Shown: positions 11,723 through 21,792, numbered from the stretch's first letter. The stretch: DNA of 64,000 bases from Miscanthus floridulus (GCF_019320115.1 NC_089582.1:117310637-117374636); one strand, 5' to 3'. Numbers and translations: made by a program. The notes: generated by a model from the sequence alone, not told the origin.

Positions 11723-12929
11723 TGTCGGTGTTTTGGAACCGGGGGTCCTTCAACCAACGAGTGAATTTGTGCTGCGTGCCCCTAATCCCGGATGGTGATG
11801 CAAAGAGACACAAGGTTTATACTGGTTCAGGCAATCGAGGCCCTACGTCTAGTCTGAGAGATTGATCTTCTGTTCCTTGCACCGGAGTGCTCGTAGTAGG
11901 GGGTTACAAGCTAGGTGAGAGAGGGAGCTAGCCCCAGGTCTCGGCGAGGGTGGCGTGGGCTGCTTGAGGCGTTGTTCTCAAGCAGCGTAGAAGTGTGTAG
12001 TTCTATCGGTGTGTTCGTCTTTTCTCTCCTCCCCTAGAAATGGCCCCGGTCCCTCCCCTTTATACTCTAAGGGAGAACTAGGGACGTCCATACATAGCGC
12101 TCTATAAATGGGGGTGGCGTGTCCGAGCCCTGTAGCCGGCCACTATTGTGGTATGGTCGATGGAGTGGCCCCGTCCTTGTCGTGCAGAAGTGACGCGCCG
12201 GTCATACTTGATCTTGTGCGTCGTGGGGCTCCAGTACAGCTTGATGCAGGACATGGCGGGCGATGTGCTGGTCATCGTGCGATGACGTCGTAGGGAGCTA
12301 TGGCTCTACAGATGCCGAGGCCGAGCCATCGTGGGGGGGCTCGACGGACATGGATCCTCAGGCTACCGAGCCCCTGAAGCAAACTGCCGAGGCCTTGGAG
12401 GGAATTATTGGTCCTGGGTACTGATTCCGAGGCCACAGTATCCCAGACGTGGCTCCCCATACTGCGTTGTTCTCGGAGCAGGAGTTGGCAGCACAGTGAG
12501 GCATGGGCGTCAACCATGTGCATAGTGGTTAGCACAGTGGTGGGTAACCCCTGCCCAGTCCTGCCTCCTGTCCCGTCGGCCATTCCGCTGTACTGTGCCG
12601 AGCATGCGGCCGACGTCAGGGGCAGCAGTTGGCTGAGTTAATGCGACATGACGTTTTGTCAGAGGGATGGGTGAAGGAAGAGGCAGCGGAGTGCTGCCGA
12701 GCCCGCCTCGCGCGAGACGGAGGGTCGGCGGCCCGGCCGAGGCCTGCGACGAGAGGGGGTCGGCCGAGGCCTTTGGTGGGGGATCGCCCGAGGTCAGCGG
12801 TGAGGGGGCCTCGGGCGAGTCAGAGAATCGGCCGAGGCCAGCGGTGTTTAGCTGGTTTCGACTTTTACGAAGTCTAAGTAGTCGTTTTTTGGTTCTTGCT
12901 TAGGGTACCCCTTCTCACGGTATCCGACA
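11723..12929 (-). repeat. 5' LTR of Tat element no. 1 (1,207 bp)
   Basis: The segment starts tgtcgg and ends ccgaca on the plus strand, a perfect 6-bp inverted terminus with TG...CA ends. The primer-binding site adjoins its left side and the gag frame starts just beyond. On the minus strand a TATA-like motif (gtataaagg; plus coordinates 12056-12064) should drive the element's transcription leftward. The partner LTR is outside the window, so LTR divergence and age cannot be estimated. Confidence 0.85.
12056..12064 (-). promoter_or_regulatory. Candidate TATA box in Tat no. 1 LTR
   Basis: On the minus strand the motif reads gtataaagg in a GC-rich stretch about 330 bp from the inner LTR end. It is the only TATA-like motif I noticed in this LTR at a sensible place. 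Confidence 0.45.
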
Positions 12930-13229
12930 CTAGCTATAACAAGCTTTTTAGTGTAGCTAGAATTGAGAGCTTGCTTTGTGGATTAAGTTCATCTAGTGGA
13001 GCTCTTTAGTGTAGCAATTGTGAGAGCTCTTAGTGAGTAGTGACCTAGTAAATTGTGTGCCTAGTGATCATAACAACTAGAATTGTTGGATAGGTGGCTT
13101 GCAACCCTTGTAGAGCTAGAGCAAGTTTGCATTTCGCTATTTGTTATACTAATCAAATAGCTCTAATCGGTTTGTAGATTTTTAAATAGGCTATTCACCC
13201 CCCCCCCTCTAGCCATATTAGGACCTTTC
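12930..13229 (-). repeat. Copia LTR fragment (first 300 bp), interrupted by the Tat insertion
   Basis: Read on the minus strand from 13229, the sequence begins tgaaaggtcc and soon runs into a ctagagg-G-tract-gtgaatag stretch. That start is typical of Copia (SIRE/Ivana-like) LTRs in grasses. It then continues AT-rich until the Tat LTR cuts it at 12929/12930. The rest of the Copia element would lie left of the Tat element, outside the window. Family assignment rests on the terminal motif only. Confidence 0.55.
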
Positions 13230-13586
13230 ACATACCATGTCTGGCCTCAACCTGATTCAGTAAGCAAATAAAGCACGGCTGCATTTAGGTACATGCCTCC
13301 AGGTGCTCAGGACAACATCATCGACCGTATAATAAAAAATCCAGAAACAAACCATATGAACAGCAAGAAACGCATCAGGTATGCAGAGCTCATCAAGGAA
13401 CAAGCAAATCATAGTAGCAAGCAAGAAAGACTGTAAAAACAACCATCACTGAACTATGATAGTAAACCCTAATCCATCGAGAAACACTAAGTAGTACTCA
13501 AATCAGATGAACCAATAATGAACATCAACTAGGATATGAAACCCTAACATCATCGCTGTGAAGGAGGGAGGATTAGGGGTTGATTT
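13230..13586 (-). other. Probable first intron of a truncated minus-strand host gene
   Basis: On the minus strand this follows a candidate splice donor (gaggtgaaatc near 13587) and has the T-rich, low-GC composition of a plant intron. No exon is recognisable in it. The Copia LTR begins at 13229, so the downstream exons have been separated from this 5' end by at least 13 kb of transposon. Confidence 0.35.
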
Positions 13587-13880
13587 CACCTCAGGGTCGG
13601 CGTCGGCGCAAAGGAGCGGCGCAGCGCCGGAAGAAGAGCTTCACCACCACCACACCCACAGAAGAAGAGGAAAGAAGACGGCCGCCTCCACGGAGTCCCC
13701 GCGGTCGACGGAGCGGCGCCGCGTCGTAGCAGATCCAAGGCGGAGGAACGGAGACGAAGCACACCGGGGAAGGCCGCCGCCGCGACGCACACCAGCTCAC
13801 ACTCACGTGGCTAGAGGAAGGCGAAGAGCATAGAGAGGAAGGAAGGAGAAGCAGCAGCAAGCGACGCTTATAAAGACGGA
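13587..13880 (-). pseudogene. Promoter and first exon of an unidentified minus-strand gene
   Basis: On the minus strand a TATA-like ctttataag (near 13867-13875) precedes a pyrimidine-rich leader and a GC-rich exon ending in a plausible donor, gag|gtgaaatc, near 13587. An ATG at 13858-13860 opens a 89-codon frame, but its product is low complexity and matches nothing I know, so the exon may be untranslated leader. The architecture (TATA, CT-rich leader, GC-rich exon, T-rich intron) is that of a normal grass gene start. The gene body is missing from the window. Confidence 0.35.
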
Positions 13881-14078
13881 GGATTTCACCGGTGGGGAGA
13901 GCACGCGCGGACCATTCCCTCTTCCCGCGCTAGCCAGCCGCCACCGCCGAAATCACCCCAAATCGCCCGCCCTCGCACTGCTCGCAGCCGCGCCAGGGGG
14001 AAACAAACCATCCCCGGAGCCAGGCGGAGGGGGGTGTTTTGCACCCCGGAGGCCGGGCTGCTGAGCGGGCCAAGGCTC

Positions 14079-14309
14079 CTAAACACGCGGGAGTTGCAGC
14101 CCACCAGCGCAGCCGGGCTCTTGGGCCACGCTCCCAAACGTGCCCTTGATGTCTGCTTCGACCGTCCTGATCTGCTCCTGCGGTGCCGCGGTGGCAAGCG
14201 GCTGGCTACTGCTTCCTTGCTTGCCGGCGGTGGCCATTATGGACGGATTATTGAATGGATTATCAGTTGCAAGAAAGGATGTGATCGACGATGGGATGCT
14301 ATCTTGCAT
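14079..14309 (-). CDS. Unidentified 76-residue ORF, possible exon
   Basis: I do not recognise the product. It has non-random composition: a segment around SFLATDNPFNNPSIM, a Ser/Gln/Ala-rich linker, then QEQIRTVEADIKGTFGS. The minus strand shows an AG just upstream of the likely coding part, so it may be an internal exon rather than a complete gene. It lies between the broken gene start near 13870 and the KCS promoter, in opposite orientation to KCS. It could also be a captured gene fragment. Confidence 0.25.
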   Translation of the reverse strand: MQDSIPSSITSFLATDNPFNNPSIMATAGKQGSSSQPLATAAPQEQIRTVEADIKGTFGSVAQEPGCAGGLQLPRV

Positions 14310-14913
14310 GGCAGGTGATCATTGAAGATTAATGGAGCAGGCTAGCTACTGCGTACTAGTTTGATGGCCAATTGGCCATCCCCCTCGACCCGTAGTAATT
14401 TCTGTAACTGCAACCGTGCAGGCTACAAATGCCATCGCTGCTAGAAAATGAGCAAGCAAAGAATTGATGCGGCTGCAGGACGGGTACAGCATACCCGGTT
14501 CGCTCACTTCTGCACAGGAGCAGAGAAACGTGAGAGCCGTGTACGATGAGCCTGCACCTTTCCCTGCCGTTTAGCCATGTCGCCGGTCTGGCAGCTGAAC
14601 GTCGTCTCAGGGCTCAGGCTGCCCGCTCTGTATCGGACTATCGGTCGATTGATCGATCGCCCAGTGCCCAGAACCAGAAGGTGGCCAAGCTTTTAACTCT
14701 TTCACCAACCAATCGCCAATGCTTCTCATTACTCAAAGTCCTAGCAAGTACGTGCAGCGTTACTGCGTAGTTCGAGTAGGACTCGCGTGCACCTATGTCA
14801 CTGTCAGTGTCGATCGTCGTGTTAGGATGCGTCCTACCAGCCGGCGGCCGGCGGCAATGCTGACCGCGCAGGGCGATCGTCTTCTATTTCCCCCGGGCAT
14901 CCTCCTAAACCCC
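14310..14913. other. Intergenic region upstream of KCS
   Basis: No gene is supported here. It should hold the distal KCS promoter. I saw no repeat, LTR end or recognisable regulatory module beyond the TATA box at 14914. Confidence 0.5.
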
Positions 14914-14920
14914 CTATAAA
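14914..14920 (+). promoter_or_regulatory. TATA box of KCS gene
   Basis: The motif ctataaa lies 87 bp upstream of the KCS start codon, followed by a C-rich stretch suitable for a transcription start near 14945 and a leader of about 60 nt. Position and composition fit a monocot core promoter. Confidence 0.7.
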
Positions 14921-15006
14921 CCACACTGCCCTCTCGTCGGCGCCACACCCACACTGGCTACCGGAGAAGTCGCTAGCAAGGAGACTAAAGAGAGACCCGG
15001 GTGAGC

Positions 15007-16467
15007 ATGGACGTGGAGCACAAGGATCACCTCCTCGCCGCGGCGCGCCGCGTCCTTGGCGTCGCGGTGCTCCTCCTCTGCCTCCTCGCCGAGCTTCTCG
15101 TCTTCGCGTTCAGGCGCCACGCGGCGCTGCACCTCGTCCCGGCCAGCGCGATGCTGCTGCTGTGGCGCTTCAACAGGCGCGCCGCGGCGGCGGCGGCGGA
15201 CGTTGGCCTCGTCGACTTCTCGTGCCTGAGGCCGCCCCGGCGGTTGCGGATCCCGATCCCGGGGCTTCTCGAGCACCTCCGCCTCATCGGCTGCTTCGAC
15301 GACGGCAGCGTGGAGTTCATGTCCCGGGTCATCGAGGAGTGCGGGATGGGCGATGAGACCTACTTCCCGCCGTCGCTGCACTACATCCCGCCGTCGGCGA
15401 CGCACGCCGACGCCGTGGCCGAGGCGCGCGGCATGTACCTCCCCACGCTCGACGCGCTCTTCGCCAGGACGGGCGTGCCGCCGTCCGCCGTGGGCGCGCT
15501 CGTCGTCAACTGCAGCGGCTTCTGCCCGGCCCCGTCGCTCGCGGCCCTGATCGCGGGGCACTACCGCATGCGCGCCGACGTCAGGACGTTCAACCTCTCC
15601 GGCATGGGTTGCGCAGCGGGCGTCGTCGGCGTGGACGTCGCGCGGGGCGTGCTGAGCGCGCACGCCGCCGTCAGGTACGCCCTGGTCGTCAGCGCAGAGA
15701 TCGTCACGGTCGGGTGGTACAGCGGCAGGGACCGCTGCAAGCTCCTCCTCAACTGCTTCTTCCGCACCGGGTGCGCCGCCGCGCTGCTGACGAGCACCTC
15801 CGCCATCTCGGTGCCGCCCAATTGCAAGTACCGTCTCGTCACGCTGGCGCGCACGAACCGGACGGCCGACGACCGCAGCTACGCGTCCGCGGTGCGGGAG
15901 GAGGACGGCGAGGGCATCACGGGGTTCTCCATCGGCCGCGGGCTCGGCGGCGTGGCGCGCGACCTCCTGCGCGCCCACCTCCTCGCGCTCGGCCCCGCCA
16001 TCCTCCCGTGGCAGGAAAAGCTGCGGTACGCGGCGGCGCTGCTGCTGTTCCGACGTGGGCAGAGGAAGTTCAAGAAGCTCCAGGACGACGGCAACGGGAA
16101 CACCGACGGCCCGAAACCGAACTTTCTAACCGCGGCGAGCCACTTCTGCCTGCCATCGTCGGGGAAGCCGATGATCCGGAGGCTGGCGGAGGGGCTCGGG
16201 CTTGGTGAGCGGGAGGCGGAGGCGGCCCTGATGACGTTCCACCGGTTCGGCAACCAGTCGGCAGCGTCGCTGTGGTACCAGCTCGCGTACCACGAGGCGA
16301 CGGGGCGGGTCCGGCGCGGCGATCGGGTGTGGCAGCTCGGCATGGGGAGCGGGCCGAAGGCCAACAGCGTGGTGTGGGAGCGCATCAGCGGAGACCCAGA
16401 GCCCGCGGCCACGGACAATGGCCCCTGGGGCGACTGCATGGACCGCTTCCCCGTCGGAGAATCCTAG
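15007..16467 (+). CDS. 3-ketoacyl-CoA synthase (FAE1/KCS family) with altered active-site histidines
   Basis: KCS enzymes condense malonyl-CoA with long acyl-CoA in the ER membrane, the first step of very-long-chain fatty acid elongation for wax, cutin/suberin and sphingolipids. The 486-residue protein has two hydrophobic N-terminal segments (about residues 8-35 and 45-60), then the FAE1/chalcone-synthase-like domain. Catalytic Cys202 sits in LSGMGCAAG, and the HRFGN motif gives His412 and Asn416. The catalytic-His motif, usually FCIHAGG, reads FCLPSSG (Pro383). The upstream conserved RTH reads RTN (Asn284). GMGSGPKANS near the C-terminus is retained. ATG at 15007 is used because the in-frame GTG before it is not a plant start; the context agcATGG is good. 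No intron, as in many KCS genes. Family assignment is firm; condensing activity is doubtful. Confidence 0.93.
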   Translation: MDVEHKDHLLAAARRVLGVAVLLLCLLAELLVFAFRRHAALHLVPASAMLLLWRFNRRAAAAAADVGLVDFSCLRPPRRLRIPIPGLLEHLRLIGCFDDGSVEFMSRVIEECGMGDETYFPPSLHYIPPSATHADAVAEARGMYLPTLDALFARTGVPPSAVGALVVNCSGFCPAPSLAALIAGHYRMRADVRTFNLSGMGCAAGVVGVDVARGVLSAHAAVRYALVVSAEIVTVGWYSGRDRCKLLLNCFFRTGCAAALLTSTSAISVPPNCKYRLVTLARTNRTADDRSYASAVREEDGEGITGFSIGRGLGGVARDLLRAHLLALGPAILPWQEKLRYAAALLLFRRGQRKFKKLQDDGNGNTDGPKPNFLTAASHFCLPSSGKPMIRRLAEGLGLGEREAEAALMTFHRFGNQSAASLWYQLAYHEATGRVRRGDRVWQLGMGSGPKANSVVWERISGDPEPAATDNGPWGDCMDRFPVGES

Positions 16468-16772
16468 CAGCGTTGCCCATTTGCCAGTGTTCAGCCTTCA
16501 GAATTGTCTAAAATTCACGGATATTTGCGGCCGCGTGAGATTGACATTTATGTCATAACATAAGCTACTCCATTTTAACATCTGCACCTGAGTATGAGTA
16601 TAGATGTTGCTTTAGTGCATCGATTTAATCCTTTTCACTGATAGGCGTTGATGATAATGATCGACAGTAAAGGAAAAATGATGAAACAATTCCTTGTGTG
16701 TCATTCAAAAAGACGGTCGGCATTGAAAAGTTCATTATAACTCCTATTAAAAAACACAGTCGATATTGAAAA
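16468..16772 (+). other. KCS 3' untranslated and intergenic region
   Basis: The sequence becomes AT-rich after the TAG and should contain the KCS polyadenylation site, which I cannot place exactly. Near its end a short phrase, attgaaaagttca, occurs twice (about 16722 and 16766), the second directly at the LTR edge. Confidence 0.45.
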
Positions 16773-18010
16773 GTTCAGGTTCATAAATCCAGGGTCCCTC
16801 GGGAATCGGCTTCTGCGCCAAGGCTCGGCCCAAGAGTCTAAAAACAAAAAGGCAAAGGAGCGGTCCCGCAACCGACCGGAAGGCCAGGCCCAAGAAGAAC
16901 AACGCCCTCTCGTCAGCTACTTCGGCCCACCTGTCCGACCGGAGCACTGAATTCGGGCTCCAGCCGTCTCTGGACGGCCTCTCCGATCGGAAGGCCTGCC
17001 CCGAGCCCTACTTCCGACTCCGACCCCGCGTCCCTCTGATCGGGGCTCGTAGGAACCCTGCTCACCGCTCTTCTCCGACTGGAGCCATCTGACCGCGGAC
17101 GCCCGCTCGGTAGGAACTAGAAGACGTGCGGAGAAACACAAGGCAAGGCTCACAAGTCAAAACCACTGTATCAGGGACCATACCCTGCACGGAACAGTAC
17201 TCTGCAGCCACCTGACATAAACAGTATTGTAGGCGCCGACATCTCCCTCTACAGTATTGTAGGGGCCGCTAAAACTCCCATACGGTAAGACCCCCCACGT
17301 GTCTCTGGACATCGATATCGGTATGGGCACCAGGATTTACCGTACCGGGTGAACATAGCGCGACTCCTCATATGCCTCTAGGCATCAAACAGTATTTGCA
17401 GGTACCGACGTCCACCATCCCTGAAAAAGGCAGCGCGACCTCCCGTGTGCATCTGACATTCTACAGCAACAGCAACAGTGTTGTAGGCGCCTACCACTAT
17501 CGTGTACCCACCGGTGTGGGCAACAAGGCTCGGTAGGCGTGGACAACAAGGCTCGGCAGCATACGTACCCTCACCCTCTCACTTGTAAAGCCATCCCCTT
17601 CATCTATAAAAGGGGTGCGCTTCCTCCAACAAAGAAGACCGAATGATCCAAGCTTAGTTCCTTTAGATTCATTAGTCCAATAGCTCACAACCAAAGAACC
17701 GCCAGGTTTAGACCTCAAGCACACGTTTGAACACTTAGCTCATAGCGGAGTCCCCGTCGCTCTCGGCCCTTTCGACCGGAGCCAACCGGGCCTCTTGTAC
17801 ACCCCATCTTTCTCCTTCTCGTTTGTAACCCCACAGCAAACTTCGAGCACCTAGGCTCGGGAATAAAAGTCACCGACCGACCCCCACTGGACATAGGGCA
17901 CGTAGTCCGAACTAGTATAAATCTTGTGTCATTGAGTGCTAGGCCACCTCCGATCACGATATACAGCAAAACTACAAATATTTACTAGTTGGTCACTTTC
18001 TGTATCGACA
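16773..18010 (+). repeat. Solo LTR of Tat family no. 2
   Basis: This matches the LTRs at 28369-29566 (inverted) and 51430-52252 over its whole length. It starts with a degraded terminus (gttcaggttcataaa against tgtcgggtttataaa) and ends with tatcgaca. It contains the full internal part that the copy at 51430 has lost. A TATA box ctataaaagg lies at 17604-17613. No internal retroelement sequence adjoins either side, so it is a solo LTR. A target duplication is not evident. It begins 305 bp after the KCS stop codon, in the same orientation. Confidence 0.85.
17604..17613 (+). promoter_or_regulatory. TATA box of the solo LTR
   Basis: The motif ctataaaagg is conserved in the other two LTR copies (51845-51854 and, inverted, 28767-28776), about 400 bp from the LTR 3' end. 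Conservation across diverged copies supports a real LTR promoter. Confidence 0.6.
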
Positions 18011-18016
18011 GTTAAC

Positions 18017-18055
18017 TGTCGGTACAAAAGGTGACCAACTAGTGAATATTTTTAC
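18017..18055 (-). repeat. Inverted stub of the LTR terminus
   Basis: Immediately after the solo LTR and a 6-bp gttaac spacer, the sequence starts tgtcggtacaaaaggtgacc and continues caactagtgaatattttt. This is the reverse complement of the LTR end, so the two termini face each other as a hairpin-forming palindrome. Only about 40 bp of the inverted LTR is present. Confidence 0.75.
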
Positions 18056-20042
18056 TACTCGTTTACTTTCAGTTTTTCTAGTTTACTTTGTACTACTCGT
18101 TACGAGGATGAATGTATGGAATCATCCCTTCTAAAAAACGATATTTTTTACATTGATCTGAACCTGATCTCCGGCACGTTTTGGTTGAAGGTAACTGAAA
18201 GTAAGGACTGGAAGTTTAGAGTTAGGAGTTCAGAAATCTTGTGTTTGTTTAGTGGGAGCGAGCGTTTTGGTTGGAAGGGGAATATGAGTTTGGAGAGGGA
18301 ACTTCTAGTAATCAATTCCCTAGGGGATGGTTAATAGGTGGGGACATCATTTTTAATGAAAGATGAGTGCATCATCACCATTCATCATGACCATGACTTG
18401 TTATATAATTTCGTACTAAAACCCACTTACCAAGGGATATGAATCCTCTCTTTAACTTCTCTTCTTGTTTCCCTCCACAAATCAAACAAGGAATTAGAAC
18501 TAAAAGTCAAATCCCCACCTTAATTTTCTCTATCAACTCTCACCGCTAATTCTCATACTGCTTCCCATGCAGTTGCCACAAAACACCATAAGTTCTCGAT
18601 TGCACGTGAAGGTCCCTTTAGATAGGCTAGATATTGGCCATACCCAATCCTAGACTACCAATATATTATAGACTCGTGGATTTTGCAGAATCTTTAACTG
18701 GATGGACACTGATTTACACGTTCGGCTTTATACATCACTGCATTGTGCTATTTTATTATACTTTAGATTACAATAAAATTTGTTATATTTCTTCATAACT
18801 TGTAATCCTACGACCTACGGTACTGTCTTAGAAGTATGTTCCGCTGAATTTTCCCTGCCTTGATGTCTAGGCATTGTACCCGGTAGTAGCAAAACTTTTC
18901 GAATCCAAGGAAAAGATGCTGAACATAATTTTTAATTTTGATTTTCATATAATCTCGAAGATTCAAGTCCTCGTCCATTTGGGGAAGGGGGTTAGAACAT
19001 CTCCAGTGGTTCCCCAATAGGACCCCCAATCCCATAAAACTGTCGTACTGGGGAGATAAGTTAAATTTTCTGCTGGTCCCTTTTTTTATGGCCACAAAAA
19101 AACACCTCATTTCCCCTCAAATAGAGGGCGAGTTGCATCTCCCCAAAATAGTGGGGCCCACCTAACTGTCATCTCCTACCCATGGAAGACACCCCGACCA
19201 ACAGAGCCCCCACGGCACGGCGGCGGCGGGGGTCGTGGATGGACGCGGCGGCAGTCTGGAGGAGGTGACGCACTGGGCCCACACGACACCTCCATCTCCA
19301 TCTCCGTCCGCCATGGCTATGGCTGGAGCTGGGCACGGCGCTGGCCGGCGCGGGGATGGGGCGACGCTAGCCAGGGGTGGGTCTGGGTGCGCAGCAGTGG
19401 ACATGGCGGCGGTCGGGGCCAGGGCCAGGTCGCGCGGCAGTGGGCGCGGCCGAAGGGGCCGGCACGAGTCATGACCATGGTCGGCAGTCTCCGCCAGCTC
19501 CGACAGAGAGGCCGAGGAGCTCCATGCTTGGCTTCAGTGCCACAACCAGGAGTGGAGAGGGCGCCATGGCTAGGACCGAGATTTGGTTCAGCGAGACAGG
19601 GAAGAAGACACCGTGTGGGAGATAGAAGTAAAGGAAAAAATAAAAAATACTTTCTGACAAGTGGGTTCCATTATTGGCGGAGATTATTGGTTTTCTGTTG
19701 TAACATCTCTCCCAATAAATTTAGAAAGTGATATTGGATGGTAGCATACCGATCAGAAACAGAGTAATAGACATGGACGAATGATCTGCAGAACGGCTGA
19801 AGGCATTTATTTCTGCATTTAGTTCGCTTCAAGTCAGGCCAAACGGTGAATATGGCCAATGAATGAAAATCAAATAAGTCTGGTGCTTGCGCACTGCTTC
19901 TCTACTTTGGACTTGCCGATTCTGATGGAACCAATCCTCCGTGGAACTTCAGAAAAAGCCTGATGGAACCAATCGCTGATTCTGGACTTCCTCATGGATT
20001 AACAACGCTTTGGCAAAAACAATCGCTCCTAGCTTCTTTTAG
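18056..20042. other. Intergenic region without recognised genes
   Basis: Mostly AT-rich with no supported coding sequence. A GC-rich island at about 19181-19480 yields several short overlapping ORFs on both strands with low-complexity products, which I do not accept as genes. It could be part of a captured gene inside a DNA transposon, but I could not find convincing terminal inverted repeats. Confidence 0.4.
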
Positions 20043-20503
20043 AAGACGTGCAGGAAGAAGATTTCAATGCAAAAGGCTCTAGAAAATAACAGGTGGATTG
20101 ACCACATATATCCTCCGAATTCACAGTTAGAGGTCTCTGAGTTTGTCGACCACTGGGAAGCCATCAAGGATATGCAGTTGATCAACAATGTGGAAGACGA
20201 GATAAGACGGCGTTGGACAGAAAGTGGAGAGTACACAACAAAAAGCGCTTATGAAATTCAGTTCCAGGGGACCTTTTCCAAACTCAGAATTATGCCAATT
20301 TGGAAGACGGAACCGAGATGCAGACTCTTCGCATGGACACTAATGCACAAAAAAATTCTGACCACAGACAACTTGATGAAGCGATGATAGACGGATGACC
20401 CCATATGTAAACTCTGTGCAAATGATCAAGAGACACCAACACACTTGTGAAAAGATTGCCCTTTCACTAACCAAGTGTGGGAGTTGATCAAGACATGGTT
20501 CGG
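20043..20503 (+). pseudogene. LINE (L1-type) retrotransposon fragment, C-terminal zinc-finger-like RVT domain
   Basis: The frame opens after a TAG and matches the C-terminal region of plant LINE reverse transcriptases (zf-RVT type): ALENNRWIDHI, YTTKSAYEIQF, a PIWKTEPRCRLFAW block, then after an in-frame TGA near 20385 the cysteine/histidine segment CKLCANDQETPTH, and VWELIKTWF. A second in-frame TGA replaces a residue before KDCP. The rest of the LINE is absent upstream. At 20504 a different sequence starts with tgtcacaccc. Confidence 0.75.
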
Positions 20504-21112
20504 TGTCACACCCCCAACTAGGGCTTAGATGGGACAGCCACCGCACGGTTATAAAAGATAATTTATAACCCTGCAAGGCGTATAATAAACATAAACGACG
20601 AGTGGATCAAAAACCATTCTTGTTTATTTATCCATATTTCTAGTACAATTTAAATGATTAAAAGTAACAAGTATTCCACTACTGCTAAAACTATATCTAG
20701 TCGTTGCCCTTCCCGCCTAGCTTAGTCCACAGTCATAAGTTGCAAAAACATAGTTACAAGCAAGAGTGAGTACGATAAATCATACTCAGCAAACAGATAC
20801 ATGGTATTAATAAAATCAATAGTTTAAACTAGTGCCACACATGACCGCAAGCTTCCTAACACAGGAGTCACAGGGGTAAAATTTCACGCTTTTATACACT
20901 ATAGAGGGGTACACATACATCGATGACCTCTACCAGAACACCATGAGTACATGCATGTTCTAGAAGAGCAGAGCTCTTTGGCCCTCTAGGAATCGTATCT
21001 CTTGACTTACCAGTGCATGGTCGCTCCTACGGATTCATCACCAAGTACCCTGTTCGGAGCAAGAGCCATCCCTATTGAAGAACTCAGACAGTCCCATTCC
21101 TGCACCATGACC
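20504..21112. other. Unassigned sequence, possible LTR start at 20504
   Basis: The stretch begins tgtcacaccc exactly where the LINE match stops, a start seen in many Ty3/gypsy LTRs. It is AT-rich and has no supported gene. I could not find the matching end, so the LTR idea is weak. The inverted-repeat homology to the right arm starts at 21113; whatever matches this stretch would be right of the window. Confidence 0.3.
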
Positions 21113-21792
21113 GGTACAATACGATTGCCGTTGCAACACCAGCTTTATAAAAAGAAATTTCAGCAGCATAATGGCATAAAATTGAAGTGCATGGAAACTT
21201 TGAGCATCACAACGGCATAAACGAACATAAGATCACGAAATATAAATGGCACGTGGCACGCGTAAAGTAAAATAAACAGAAAATAAATAGAATAGAATGT
21301 AAAGACAGTGCCACAACGGAAATATAAAACTCACGCGAAATGTAGAACACCACCACAACTGTAACGATAAAACGCACACGAAAAGTAAATAACTTTAAAA
21401 GTAAAAGCTAGCGGAGTGTTAGTATGTTAGTTGCCTTGTTGGTCAGTGCAGAAAAATAGATACAGTAGAGATTAATAACACGTAGGCTGCTTGCCTTATC
21501 ACAACACCGATATATAAAATAATCTTTTACTGCTCTCTAGCGGTATTTCGGCAGCACCTTTGCTGCCAGACAAAATTAGCAGCATGAGCCACTGGTATAG
21601 CAACACCAGCTACTGCTACTACCTCCTGTTAACTACTTTAACCGGCTATCTCTACAGCACTTCTTTTCTACAGAAGAAGTGGCTCCATCATCCGCTCGAG
21701 CCGGTGATCTCAGCTGGTAGCCACTGCGTTCTGAGGCTGCTGGTGTGCTGAGAATCGCAGGACACCTCGCTATTTATAGTGGCAGGGAGCCA
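21113..21792. other. Unassigned part of left arm, flank of hAT element
   Basis: No gene is recognised. The sequence is matched in the right arm (about 55845-56516). It carries AT-rich sequence followed by a stretch near 21590-21770 with CAG/CTG-rich phrases. I see no LTR end or terminal repeat in it. Confidence 0.4.

Larger units (their letters stand above)
1..12929 (-). mobile_element. Tat-lineage Ty3/gypsy LTR retrotransposon no. 1 (left LTR outside window)
   Basis: The element reads right to left: LTR (11723-12929), primer-binding site, gag, protease, reverse transcriptase, RNase H, a second RNase H, integrase, then a long 3' region carrying an oppositely oriented gene. An extra RNase H after the original one, and an antisense ORF downstream of integrase, are known hallmarks of the plant Tat lineage (Grande, RIRE2, Retand type). 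No sequence resembling the right LTR is visible in the first kilobase, so the 3' LTR and polypurine tract should lie left of the window. The first bases right of the LTR are ctagc, the expected target duplication; its partner cannot be seen. All coding parts carry in-frame stops, so the element is non-autonomous. Confidence 0.92.

Noticed and set aside
13190..13215. Run of C near 13198 as another G/C-tract instability site
   Set aside because: It is the short C/G run found near the start of this kind of Copia LTR, far shorter than the 39-41 base tracts in the arms.
15001..15006. GTG at 15001 as KCS start codon
   Set aside because: Plant nuclear genes start at ATG; the ATG two codons later has good context.
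16720..16750. Short match between agttcattataactcctat (16729) and the flank of the 3' LTR at 52253
   Set aside because: 18 of 19 bases match, but with this many possible pairs in 64 kb such a match may be chance, and it stops at once. I do not claim a shared insertion site.
19181..19480. GC-rich island with overlapping ORFs as a gene or Pack-MULE
   Set aside because: No recognisable domain and no convincing terminal inverted repeats or target duplications around it.
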